Assembly (NCBI RefSeq): GCF_003096355.1
Contig: NZ_QEKI01000021.1
Coordinates: forward strand, 1-64,000
From: Pontibacter virosus
GTDB taxonomy: Bacteria > Bacteroidota > Bacteroidia > Cytophagales > Hymenobacteraceae
Reading direction: 5' to 3'
Length of the DNA: 64,000 nt
In this document: piece by piece, positions 17,974 to 25,335 of the stretch
Position numbering within the stretch: the stretch's first letter is position 1
How the letters are laid out: each line of letters starts with the position of its first letter
Notes under the pieces: generated by a model
Database searches by the model: none
What the model was told of the DNA's origin: nothing
The model's input: only the letters and a program-made list of their open reading frames with translations
Translations under genes and position numbers: made by a program

Positions 17974-18855
17974 TTACCCGATCATAACCGACGTCATGGT
18001 CAGTGAGCCGCCCACCACTTTGTCGTTAAAGAAGGAAACGTCATCCTTGCTGCCTTTCAGGCCCAGGGTATAGAGCAAAGGCCAGTAGTGCTCCGGGGTA
18101 GGTATAGCCAGCATGGCTTCCCGGCCCAACTGCTCGTACTTGATCAGCTTGTCGTGCTGCCCGTTGCGGATCAGATTTTTAAAGGTCGTGTTCATCTGCA
18201 CCGCCCAGTCGAAGCCGTACTCTGATTCGTTCAGTTTATCCCAGGCCACCATGCGCAGGTTGTGCACCATGTTGCCGCTGCCTATGATCAATACGCCTTT
18301 TTTGCGAAGGGCTGCCAGCTCTTTGGACAGATCGTAATGATACTGCGGACCTTTGGTGTAGTCGATGCTGAGCTGCAGCACCGGTATGTTGGCCTCCGGG
18401 TACATGTGCCGGATAACGGTCCAGGCGCCGTGATCAAGGCCCCAGTCATGGTCCATTTCCACAGCAGTGGATTTGATAATGGAAGCCGTTTCCTTCGCAA
18501 TTTCCGGGCTGCCCGGTGCCTTGTACTGCACATCGAACAGCTCCTGTGGGAAGCCACCGAAATCGTGAATGGTCTTTGGAAAATCCATAGCCGTGATGCG
18601 GGTGCCTTTGCTCAGCCAATGGGCCGATATCACCAGCACTGCTTTGGGCGTAGGGATGTCCTTTGCCAGTTGCGCCCATTTCTGGCTGAATTCATTGTCC
18701 AGAATACCGTTCATGGGAGAGCCGTGGCCCATAAAGAGGACCGGCATCAGCTGCTCCTGCTCGCCCAGGTTATCTGTAAATTTATTGAAAGCGGATAATG
18801 TCGTCATACCTGCTACTCCTGTTAAAAGTGTCTTAATAAACTGTTTCCGTTGCAT
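17974..18855 (-). CDS. ygiD: DODA-type extradiol dioxygenase (YgiD family)
   Basis: 293 residues. An N-terminal signal-like segment (MQRKQFIKTLLTGVAGMTTL) suggests export. The catalytic region matches 4,5-DOPA extradiol dioxygenase: LFMGHGSPMN, VLVISAHWLS, DHGAWTVIRHMYP and IGSGNMVHNLR, which supply the His/Glu metal ligands. The family opens catecholic rings between or beside the hydroxyls using a non-haem metal. Enteric YgiD has no such leader, so the exported form is a lineage feature. A strong hairpin (18877-18910) lies just upstream of its start. Confidence 0.88.
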   Translation of the reverse strand: MQRKQFIKTLLTGVAGMTTLSAFNKFTDNLGEQEQLMPVLFMGHGSPMNGILDNEFSQKWAQLAKDIPTPKAVLVISAHWLSKGTRITAMDFPKTIHDFGGFPQELFDVQYKAPGSPEIAKETASIIKSTAVEMDHDWGLDHGAWTVIRHMYPEANIPVLQLSIDYTKGPQYHYDLSKELAALRKKGVLIIGSGNMVHNLRMVAWDKLNESEYGFDWAVQMNTTFKNLIRNGQHDKLIKYEQLGREAMLAIPTPEHYWPLLYTLGLKGSKDDVSFFNDKVVGGSLTMTSVMIG

Positions 18856-18876
18856 AACAGCCTGGATTTAATTAGT

Positions 18877-18910
18877 GGTGCTTTCAGGGAGAATTCCTCC
18901 TGAAAGCACC
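18877..18910 (-). terminator. Hairpin between doxX and ygiD, likely terminator
   Basis: GGTGCTTTCAGG (18877-18888) and CCTGAAAGCACC (18899-18910) pair perfectly over a ten-base loop. It begins about 15 bases after the DoxX stop on the minus strand. The trailing T-run is weak, so termination may be partial. Confidence 0.65.
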
Positions 18911-18924
18911 CCTATATTTATTCT

Positions 18925-19377
18925 TTACTGTATTGAAAGCGACCTGGCATAAGATGGCTTGAGCACTGATTGCTGGAGCAGGTAGTCAACAGAATACCTG
19001 CCGCTGCCTGTCAGTAGTAAAACGACGTACGGCATCAGGTATAAGAGGCCCAGTTCCTGCTTGGCAAAGGGGTCTGCGGCGTGTACCATAAACACCGCTA
19101 CCAGCATCGTAATGATTAAGGGGATGGCTGCCAGCCTGGTACCCAGCCCTACCAGAATCAGCAGGGAGCAAAGCACTTCGGAGAATACCGCAAGTGCGAG
19201 TGTGCCTGTGGCGCTTAGTCCGAACAGGGCCGGAAATTGAACCGGGCCTTCCGAGAAAAGCATTTCCAGCTTTGGCCACCCATGGGTAAGCATCAGGGCC
19301 GCTATACCTACCCGGGTGATCAGAAGTGCCACATCAACGCTGTTTGCGCTCTGGTACACGTTTAATAGCTTTTTCAT
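18925..19377 (-). CDS. DoxX family membrane protein (second copy)
   Basis: 150 residues, four hydrophobic helices, with ALLITRVGIAALMLTHGWPK near the start and AVFSEVLCSLLILVGLGTRLAAIP in the second helix pair, both standard DoxX features. In Bacillus, DoxX-like CatD and MhqP sit with ring-cleaving dioxygenases and respond to catechol and quinones. A ring-cleaving dioxygenase gene lies 3 kb away here. It is the last gene of a minus-strand run that includes YceI and the NADP-binding protein. Confidence 0.9.
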   Translation of the reverse strand: MKKLLNVYQSANSVDVALLITRVGIAALMLTHGWPKLEMLFSEGPVQFPALFGLSATGTLALAVFSEVLCSLLILVGLGTRLAAIPLIITMLVAVFMVHAADPFAKQELGLLYLMPYVVLLLTGSGRYSVDYLLQQSVLKPSYARSLSIQ

Positions 19378-19397
19378 GGCTGATTTCTGGTTATATA

Positions 19398-19970
19398 TTA
19401 CTGGATAAACTCGCCGTCCGCCTTGATGCGCACTTCGTCGCTGATCATCGGGGCCGGGAAACCGCTGCCCAGGTTAAAGTCAGAGCGCTTGATGGTACCC
19501 GTTACCTGGAAGCCAGCCGTCTGCTTTTTGTTCATGGCGTTTTCTACCGTACCGTTGTACTTCATGTCCATGGTAACGGGCTTGGTCACGCCGTTCAGGG
19601 TCAGGTTACCGGTCAGCTTGTAGCTGTCTTTGCCTGCTTTTTTTACAGAGGTGCTTTTGAAGTCCATCGTCGGGTACTTTGCAACGTTGAAAAAGTCCGG
19701 GCTCTTCAGGTGGTTGTCTCTGTCTTCTACTCTCGTGTCGATAGAAGCTGTTTTGGCGGTCATTTCTACGACTGCGTCACTGAAATCCGGTTTAGTGGAA
19801 GTGATTTTTACATCGAAGTCATCGAAGTGGCCCGATACATCGGCAATGCCCAGGTGTTTCACTGTAAAGCCAAGCTGCGAGTGCGCGTCATCGTTTGTCC
19901 AAACGCTGTTCAGGGTTGTGAAAGCTGTCAGTGACAGGAATGCGAATAAAATTAAGGATAACCTTTTCAT
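19398..19970 (-). CDS. YceI family periplasmic protein
   Basis: 190 residues with a Sec signal peptide (MKRLSLILFAFLSLTAFTTL). The body is a lipocalin-like YceI domain: TNDDAHSQLGFTVKHLGIAD at the start, KSPDFFNVAKYPTMDFKST in the middle, and KLTGNLTLNGVTKPVTMDMK. YceI proteins bind long isoprenoid molecules such as ubiquinone precursors. Its place beside DoxX and quinone reductases fits a role in quinone handling. Twenty bases separate it from the DoxX gene, so the two are co-transcribed. Confidence 0.92.
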   Translation of the reverse strand: MKRLSLILFAFLSLTAFTTLNSVWTNDDAHSQLGFTVKHLGIADVSGHFDDFDVKITSTKPDFSDAVVEMTAKTASIDTRVEDRDNHLKSPDFFNVAKYPTMDFKSTSVKKAGKDSYKLTGNLTLNGVTKPVTMDMKYNGTVENAMNKKQTAGFQVTGTIKRSDFNLGSGFPAPMISDEVRIKADGEFIQ

Positions 19971-20016
19971 AATGTGTGTGATTTAAATTGTGTGTATATG
20001 GATTTGTGTGATTCGT

Positions 20017-20679
20017 TTATTGATGCAGGATCTTCCAGCCTGCCAGCCAGTTGTAGTCGTATTTCATGTTCAACTGAATGAGCAGCAACTGCATACGCTC
20101 CAGGGTCCCGCTCACGGGCAGGTTACCTGCTACAATCGGATGGAAACCGGCCGTTTTGACCAGTTCAGAAACGACTTGCAAGGCCTCCTTGTCATTGCCA
20201 GCTATAAAAGCATCCACTTGCTTGCCATCGATCACAGGTGTGGAGAAGTCGGCGGCAAACGTAGTGTTGAAGGCCTTCACTACTTTGGAATTGGGTAGCA
20301 GTTTCTGCAGCTCTTCTGCCGCGCTGGTATCCGGTGCAGTTACCAATCCATCGTAGGTTTCGTTCAGCGGATTGGCGATGCTGATGACGATCTTCTGGTT
20401 GGCTACTTCCCTGATCTTCTCAGCTATTTCTTTCTCTGCAGCATAGGGAACTGCGTTAATAATAATGTCCGCCTCCCAGGAGGCTTCTTTTGTGCAGTCT
20501 ACTGCCTCTACTTCCGCACCCGGATAACTGGTTTTTATGTCTGCAGCCACAGCCTGCACTTTTTCCAGGTCCTTGGCGCAAAGCAACAGTCGGTAGTTGC
20601 CCCTCGACAGACTTCTGGATATGGCTGAACCCATGTTGCCGGAAGCTCCTATGATTGCTATGGTTTGCTTTGTCTTCAT
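20017..20679 (-). CDS. NADP-binding oxidoreductase, F420-reductase-like
   Basis: 220 residues. The N-terminal Rossmann motif IAIIGASGNMGSAISRSL is followed by ADIIINAVPYAAEKEIAEKI and NPLNETYDG, the arrangement of the NADPH-dependent F420 reductase / NAD(P)-binding family. Bacteroidota generally lack F420, so the true electron partner is unknown, possibly a quinone or flavin. It is transcribed ahead of yceI and doxX. The promoter region carries TACCTTTG (minus strand, 20701-20708) and an FNR-like palindrome further upstream. Confidence 0.8.
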   Translation of the reverse strand: MKTKQTIAIIGASGNMGSAISRSLSRGNYRLLLCAKDLEKVQAVAADIKTSYPGAEVEAVDCTKEASWEADIIINAVPYAAEKEIAEKIREVANQKIVISIANPLNETYDGLVTAPDTSAAEELQKLLPNSKVVKAFNTTFAADFSTPVIDGKQVDAFIAGNDKEALQVVSELVKTAGFHPIVAGNLPVSGTLERMQLLLIQLNMKYDYNWLAGWKILHQ

Positions 20680-20700
20680 ATCGGTAAATTATTAACAATA

Positions 20701-20708
20701 CAAAGGTA
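20701..20708 (-). promoter_or_regulatory. -7 element TACCTTTG
   Basis: Read on the minus strand this is TACCTTTG, an exact TAnnTTTG match, 22 bases before the start codon of the NADP-binding protein. No TTTG -33 is found at 19-21 bp, as expected if an activator is needed. Confidence 0.55.
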
Positions 20709-20751
20709 CGACCCTACCATGCCGCCATGCATTGAGCCCGGTCAAGAAAGA

Positions 20752-20771
20752 GCATTGATCTAAATCAATGC
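20752..20771. promoter_or_regulatory. Crp/Fnr-type palindrome TTGAT-N4-ATCAA
   Basis: GCATTGAT (20752-20759) and ATCAATGC (20764-20771) are perfect inverted arms around CTAA, containing the FNR half sites TTGAT/ATCAA. Its centre is about 64 bp upstream of the expected start of the NADP-binding/YceI/DoxX transcript, near the class I activator position. The Crp/Fnr gene ends 23 bases away. On the minus strand a TCTTTCTT run follows, so it could instead, or also, terminate that gene. Confidence 0.55.
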
Positions 20772-20793
20772 TTTTAAAGAATCATGTAAGATG

Positions 20794-21372
20794 TTATTTG
20801 GAGGAAATGCGCTTTCTGACGCGGCTCAGGGTCTCGGGGGTGAGGCCCATGTAGGAGGCGATCATGTGCTGGGGAACACGCTGCGCGATGTGCGGGTAAA
20901 GGGCGATGAAATCCTGGTAGCGTTCTTCTGCGGTAGAACTTTTAATAGAGGTCAACCGGCGCTGCATGGCCAGGTAGGCACCTGTAATATTCAATCGGGT
21001 GAAGGTCTCGTACTTGGGCATCGTCTGCAACAGCTCCTCATGGGCTGACTTGCTGATGAGCACCAGTTCCGAGTCTTCCAGCGCATCGATGTTGTAGGTG
21101 GCGGGATCTCCTGTCAGGAAACTGTACAGATCAGAAATTGTCCACCCTTCTAAAGCAAACTGAATGATGTGCTCGTTGCTGTTGTCGTCAACAGAGTAGG
21201 CGCGCAGGGCCCCTTTCTCCACAAAGGCGATCACTTTGCACACATCACCTTCCTGCAGGAGGTATTGTTTCTTCCGGATCTTCTTTAAGGTAAGGTAGGT
21301 CTTAATGTGGGCCTGTTCCTCTTCGGTTAACTGTACTTTGCTGTTTAAGTGCTGAAAGAATAACGTGTACAT
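20794..21372 (-). CDS. Crp/Fnr family transcriptional regulator
   Basis: 192 residues. Residues ~20-110 form the cyclic-nucleotide-binding fold (LLQEGDVCKVIAFVEKGALRAY) and the C-terminus a short helix-turn-helix region whose recognition helix reads TPETLSRVRKR. The E..SR pattern in that helix reads TTGAT half sites in FNR-type proteins, and such a site is next to the gene. No Cys cluster for an iron-sulfur centre is visible, so the signal is not direct FNR-type oxygen sensing. It is upstream of, and codirectional with, the NADP-binding/YceI/DoxX genes. Confidence 0.9.
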   Translation of the reverse strand: MYTLFFQHLNSKVQLTEEEQAHIKTYLTLKKIRKKQYLLQEGDVCKVIAFVEKGALRAYSVDDNSNEHIIQFALEGWTISDLYSFLTGDPATYNIDALEDSELVLISKSAHEELLQTMPKYETFTRLNITGAYLAMQRRLTSIKSSTAEERYQDFIALYPHIAQRVPQHMIASYMGLTPETLSRVRKRISSK

Positions 21373-21466
21373 CGCCTCTTAGTGATTGAAAGCTTTTGAT
21401 CGGGGGAAAGCCGCTCCTGTATTTGTTTCTATACCGGAGCTTCTGCTTGCTTCCAAGTTAGTCCTT

Positions 21467-22123
21467 TTATTCCACCCGCTCCGTTTCCTTGGCTGGTTTT
21501 TCGCCCAGAAATTCCACCCAGGCCTTTTTGATGCAGGGATAGTGCTTAGAGGCTTCCACCAGGTTCATGAAGGCGACCAGATTGTCTTCAAACCGCTTGG
21601 CCAGTGTTTTATCTTTCAGGCTGCCATCTTCATTGAAAGCATCGTGGGCTGTGGCTAGTGAAAACATATCCGGGTATACCCGGGTGCCAAGGTGCTCAAA
21701 GGGAACCCGCAGCGCCCAAAGCCCCCGGTTGCCACCCGCCATGGAGGGAGAAGCGGACATCAGCAGCGCATGGTACTGGTGGAAAGGCTGCGGCCGAAAG
21801 CGCGAAGTCCAGTCGATGATGTTCTTGATGTTACCCGGCATGGAGCCGTTGTACTCGGGCGATGAAACGATCATGGCATCGTTTGCCAGAATGCGTTTCC
21901 GAAAAGCTTCGGCCCCTTCCGGATGGTAATTGTCTACCTCCAGATCCTGGTTAAAGGTGGGACAGTCGAAGTCCGCCATGTCGGCAAAGTCTACGGTGCC
22001 GCCGTGTTTCTCAATCACTTTCACCGCCAGTTTTGCCAGCTTCGTATTAAGAGAATTTTTCCTTAAAGAGGCAGAAAAAACCAGAAAGCTGGTATGCTCA
22101 CGATTGTTGTCTTGTTGTTCCAT
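21467..22123 (-). CDS. NADPH-dependent FMN reductase
   Basis: 218 residues with a flavodoxin-like fold. The phosphate-binding loop is FSASLRKNSLNTKLA (near residue 17), followed by MIVSSPEYNGSMPGNIKNIIDW, the signature of the NADPH-dependent FMN reductase / azoreductase family. It reduces FMN, quinones or azo dyes with two electrons, which avoids semiquinones. It is divergent from the ring-cleaving dioxygenase gene across a 268-base gap, matching the partners of MhqN/MhqO in Bacillus. Confidence 0.9.
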   Translation of the reverse strand: MEQQDNNREHTSFLVFSASLRKNSLNTKLAKLAVKVIEKHGGTVDFADMADFDCPTFNQDLEVDNYHPEGAEAFRKRILANDAMIVSSPEYNGSMPGNIKNIIDWTSRFRPQPFHQYHALLMSASPSMAGGNRGLWALRVPFEHLGTRVYPDMFSLATAHDAFNEDGSLKDKTLAKRFEDNLVAFMNLVEASKHYPCIKKAWVEFLGEKPAKETERVE

Positions 22124-22347
22124 TTGATCTAACTCGTTTAAAATGTATCGGCTATTGCCTGTCCCGTATTACCAGGGCGAATCCGACAGGTAGGCTTACT
22201 ACCTGCAAATGTCATTTGTTTAACGAGGCCGCTCTTAAAAGGTATAGGCCATATTGCTCTGCACAGTTTAGCTTTAGGGGGAGAGTCAGGTATAGAGCGC
22301 ATCCCTTAGTCTCAACTATTACCTAACGAAGCGAAAATCAACGTATA

Positions 22348-22365
22348 GGTATAGAGCCTATACCT
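22348..22365. repeat. Inverted pair of the octamer AGGTATAG / CTATACCT
   Basis: AGGTATAG (22348-22355) and CTATACCT (22358-22365) form a perfect 8-bp inverted repeat with a two-base loop, 26 bases before the ring-cleaving dioxygenase start. The 22124-22391 gap holds two more GGTATA copies. This is the tightest such pair in the window and could act as a regulatory hairpin, or it may just reflect the genome-wide abundance of the octamer. Confidence 0.5.
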
Positions 22366-22391
22366 GTGCCACAATATCATAAAGAAACAGT

Positions 22392-23369
22392 ATGAACGAG
22401 CTTAAAGGAGTACACCACGTTACAGCCATTGCCAGTAGTGCCGAGAAGATCTATGACTTTTTCACGAACGTGCTGGGGATGCGGTTGGTGAAGAAAACGG
22501 TCAACCAGGATGATATACAGACCTATCATTTGTTTTTCGCGGACGACAAGGGGAGTGCCGGAACCGATATGACGTTCTTCGATTTTCCGGGGATTCAAAA
22601 GGGTGTGCATGGTACAAACGAGATCGCCAGGACCTCTTTCCGGGTGCCCAGCGACGCCGCGCTGGCCTATTGGGAGAAGCGCTTCGATCGCCTGAACGTG
22701 AAGCATTCCGGCATTCAAAAACAATTCGGGAAACACACACTTCCTTTCGTTGATTTTGACGACCAGCAATACCAGCTAATCTCCGACGAAACCAACACAG
22801 GTATAGCATCGGGCACGCCCTGGCAGAAGGGACCTGTTCCGTCGGAATACGCCATCACGGGTTTAGGTCCGGTCTTTGTCCGGATCGGGGACTTCGACTA
22901 CTTTAAGGAAGTGCTGGAGAAGGTTCTTTTGTTCAGAGAAACTGCCCAGGAGGGTGCCTTTCATTTGTTTGAAGTGGGGGAGGGCGGAAATGGGGCCTCT
23001 GTGATCGTCGAAAAGAATGGGAGTCTACCTATGGCGCAGCAGGGCTTTGGCACCGTGCACCATGTGGCATTTCGGGTAGAAGATCGTACCGCGTTGGAAG
23101 AATGGATTGAACGCATGAACAGGATAGGGCTCCCTACGTCCGGCTACGTCAACCGCCACTTTTTCGAGTCGCTGTACACCAGAGTTGCACCCGGAATTTT
23201 ATTTGAGCTGGCTACTGATGGTCCCGGTTTTATGGGGGACGAACCCTATGAAACACTGGGGGAAAAATTATCCCTGCCTCCCTTTCTGGAGCCGAAACGC
23301 GAAGCCATCGAAAAAATGGTCCGGCCCATTGACACCGTGAGAAGCACGAAAACATTTGAGCAGGAATAA
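22392..23369 (+). CDS. Ring-cleaving dioxygenase, glyoxalase fold (MhqO/CatE type)
   Basis: 325 residues with two tandem vicinal-oxygen-chelate modules. Metal-ligand positions are visible in GVHHVTAIASSAEK (His in module 1) and FGTVHHVAFRVEDR (module 2), and the C-terminal VAPGILFELATDGPGF carries the Glu. Family members of the MhqO/CatE kind (~310-325 aa) are induced by catechol, quinones and hydroquinones. No targeting signal is present. It is divergent from the FMN reductase gene. A second, truncated copy follows it immediately. Confidence 0.92.
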   Translation: MNELKGVHHVTAIASSAEKIYDFFTNVLGMRLVKKTVNQDDIQTYHLFFADDKGSAGTDMTFFDFPGIQKGVHGTNEIARTSFRVPSDAALAYWEKRFDRLNVKHSGIQKQFGKHTLPFVDFDDQQYQLISDETNTGIASGTPWQKGPVPSEYAITGLGPVFVRIGDFDYFKEVLEKVLLFRETAQEGAFHLFEVGEGGNGASVIVEKNGSLPMAQQGFGTVHHVAFRVEDRTALEEWIERMNRIGLPTSGYVNRHFFESLYTRVAPGILFELATDGPGFMGDEPYETLGEKLSLPPFLEPKREAIEKMVRPIDTVRSTKTFEQE

Positions 23370-23371
23370 GC

Positions 23372-23512
23372 AATCTGTTCGAGATCGCCACCGACAATGC
23401 CGGAATTGGCGTCGACGTGCCGTGGGAAGAGCTGGGAACAGGTTTGCTTCTGCCGCCACGGTATGAGTCGCGCAGAGCGGAGATTGTAGTTGCCCTGCCT
23501 AAAATTGACTAA
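23372..23512 (+). pseudogene. C-terminal remnant of a second ring-cleaving dioxygenase
   Basis: Directly after the intact gene, in a different frame, 46 codons read NLFEIATDNAGIGVDV, then PWEELGTGLLLPPRY and finally ALPKID before TAA. This is the standard C-terminus of the same dioxygenase family (compare LFELATDGPGF...LGEKLSLPPFLE in the neighbour). There is no start codon and no upstream part. A tandem duplicate lost its first ~270 residues, probably by deletion between the two copies. Confidence 0.85.
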
Positions 23513-23549
23513 GCTTGGGTTAAAGGCAAATTAAGTATTCAGATAAAAG

Positions 23550-23921
23550 ATGAGAGCAGCTATGGAGAATTTTGCAATAACAAGGGTATACACCGACGAA
23601 AGTGGCGACAGTAAGTTTGAGGATATTTCCAGGCCCTTGAATCCGGAAGGGGAGATCGGTTTTCTGTCGGAGCCGGAAGTAGCGGAGAGTGTGATTTTCC
23701 GGAAAGTAGTGCCCACCTATGATTATGATTTTCACACGGCACCGGCACGGCAATACATTGTCGTGCTGGATGTAGGCATAGAAATAGAAACCTCGCTAGG
23801 TGAGAAACGCACCTTCAGACAGGGAGAAGTGCTGCTGCTGGAGGATACAACCGGAAAAGGCCATAAAACCCGTAATTTGGAGCAAGCCGTCCGGAGCTCC
23901 ATTTTCATTACGCTGGTCTAA
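23550..23921 (+). CDS. Cupin-like protein
   Basis: 123 residues, beta-rich. The order VVPTYDYDFHTAPARQYIV, then RTFRQGEVLLLEDTTGKGHK resembles the two cupin motifs, with His and Glu/Asp at the metal-binding places (HTAP..., GEVLLLEDTTGKGHKT). The substrate is not known. ATG 23562 is an equally good start. It follows the dioxygenase remnant by 37 bases and may be in the same transcription unit. Confidence 0.75.
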   Translation: MRAAMENFAITRVYTDESGDSKFEDISRPLNPEGEIGFLSEPEVAESVIFRKVVPTYDYDFHTAPARQYIVVLDVGIEIETSLGEKRTFRQGEVLLLEDTTGKGHKTRNLEQAVRSSIFITLV

Positions 23922-23967
23922 GGTATAGGTACCATCCTTTTAAAGATTGAATTTAAAAACCAGTGTC

Positions 23968-24264
23968 ATGGAGATAGAAGTAAAAGATAACCCAGCCAGA
24001 AACAGGTTCGAGACTAGCGTGGAGGGCTATACCGCTTTTATTGATTATAAGCTGCGGCCTGGCGTGATGACGGTGTTGCATACGGAAGTGCCTGAGGCGA
24101 TAGTAGGGAAAGGTATAGCGGCTGCTATGACCAGGTATGCGCTGGAGCACATAGCAAAGAACAAATTGGAGTTGGTGCCACTTTGCCCTTATATGCGTTC
24201 TTATCTGAATAAACACCCGGAATACCAGTACCTGGTGCGTAAAGAAACGAGCAAAAACGTATAA
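23968..24264 (+). CDS. GNAT-like N-acetyltransferase (YjdJ type)
   Basis: 98 residues from ATG 23968; an open frame reaches 23947. The short GNAT fold of the YjdJ/YidJ branch is seen in FETSVEGYTAFIDYKLRPG, LHTEVPEAIVGKGIAAAM (acetyl-CoA loop) and LVPLCPYMRSYLNKHPEY, whose Cys and Tyr are typical of the branch. The substrate is unknown. It is the middle gene of the three small genes between the dioxygenase and the cyclase. Confidence 0.88.
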   Translation: MEIEVKDNPARNRFETSVEGYTAFIDYKLRPGVMTVLHTEVPEAIVGKGIAAAMTRYALEHIAKNKLELVPLCPYMRSYLNKHPEYQYLVRKETSKNV

Positions 24265-24282
24265 GGACTAACTCAAACAAAA

Positions 24283-25251
24283 GTGCTTGTGACCCACCAT
24301 ATAAATTTCAAGGGTGAGAAGACGGTACCGGTTGAAGAGAACCAGACCATCCTGCAGGCTTCGCTGGCGGCCGGTATACCGCATTACCACGCCTGCGGAG
24401 GAAAGGGTCAGTGCACCACATGTCGGGTGCTGGTGCTGGAAGGGCAGGATAAGCTTACACCGCCCACGAGCTATGAGCGGACCATTAAGAAGGTAAAGCA
24501 GTTTCCGGACAATGTGCGGCTTGCTTGTCAGGCGCAGGTGACGGGCGAGGGGGTAGAAGTACAGCGCCTGATCCGCGACGAGACAGACCGGTTTATTTTA
24601 ATCGATGACACGGAAGAGAACAGAAGGAGTGTGATGGGAGAGCGCCGCAAGCTGGCCCTTTTCTTTATTGATATCCGCAACTTTACTCCTTTTATCGAAG
24701 AGAGCCTCCCCTTCGACGTCATCCACATCATGCGCCGGATCTTTGCCCTTTTCAAGAATGCCATCACGCAGTATGACGGGGAGATTATCGACACAGCCGG
24801 CGACGGACTTTATGCGGTCTTTGGTCTGAACAGCAAAATCAAACAAGCCACAGAGTCGGCCGTTCTGGCCGGTTTGAAAATACTCTCAGATCTAACGATA
24901 TTTAACAACACCTACATGCGACCTTACTTCAACCATACTTTTGAAGTAGGTATAGGCGTGCACGTCGGCAAGGTAGTGGTAGGTAACGTAGGTATAGGGT
25001 TGAGTCATAACCTGACCGTGATGGGCTTTCCGGTGAACATCGCCGCCCGTCTACAGGCCTCTACCAAAGAACTGAACAACAGCTTCGTGATCTCAGCCGT
25101 CGCGTATCGCTTGCTTAGAAACCCACCTTATGCAGTGGGCTGTGATTACCTGAACCTGAAGGGCGTAAGCACACCTTATGAAGTGAAGATGATCGGGAAA
25201 CCCTATGAAGTAAAAGAGGGAGCAGTACTCCCCAAGGCAATCCAGCGGTAA
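24283..25251 (+). CDS. Ferredoxin-adenylate/guanylate cyclase fusion
   Basis: 322 residues, initiated by GTG at 24283 (or GTG at 24289). Residues 1-95 are a plant-type [2Fe-2S] domain: C38, C44, C47 (CGGKGQCTTC) and C82. Residues ~118-300 are a class III nucleotide cyclase domain with metal Asp130 in FFIDIRNFTPF, Asp174 in TAGDGLYAVF, and the catalytic NIAAR (Asn252, Arg256). The usual adenine-selecting Lys/Asp pair reads Asp170 and Phe249, so the nucleotide specificity is unusual or activity is reduced. It presumably couples redox state to cNMP output. A Crp-family receptor gene lies 3 kb away. Confidence 0.88.
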   Translation: MLVTHHINFKGEKTVPVEENQTILQASLAAGIPHYHACGGKGQCTTCRVLVLEGQDKLTPPTSYERTIKKVKQFPDNVRLACQAQVTGEGVEVQRLIRDETDRFILIDDTEENRRSVMGERRKLALFFIDIRNFTPFIEESLPFDVIHIMRRIFALFKNAITQYDGEIIDTAGDGLYAVFGLNSKIKQATESAVLAGLKILSDLTIFNNTYMRPYFNHTFEVGIGVHVGKVVVGNVGIGLSHNLTVMGFPVNIAARLQASTKELNNSFVISAVAYRLLRNPPYAVGCDYLNLKGVSTPYEVKMIGKPYEVKEGAVLPKAIQR

Positions 25252-25335
25252 CATTCCTTTTTCACAGATTTGCCTGTCATTTATTAGTGTGTTTGCTAAC
25301 CCGGATGATGCTAAGTTTAAGGTGATAAAGCAGCC

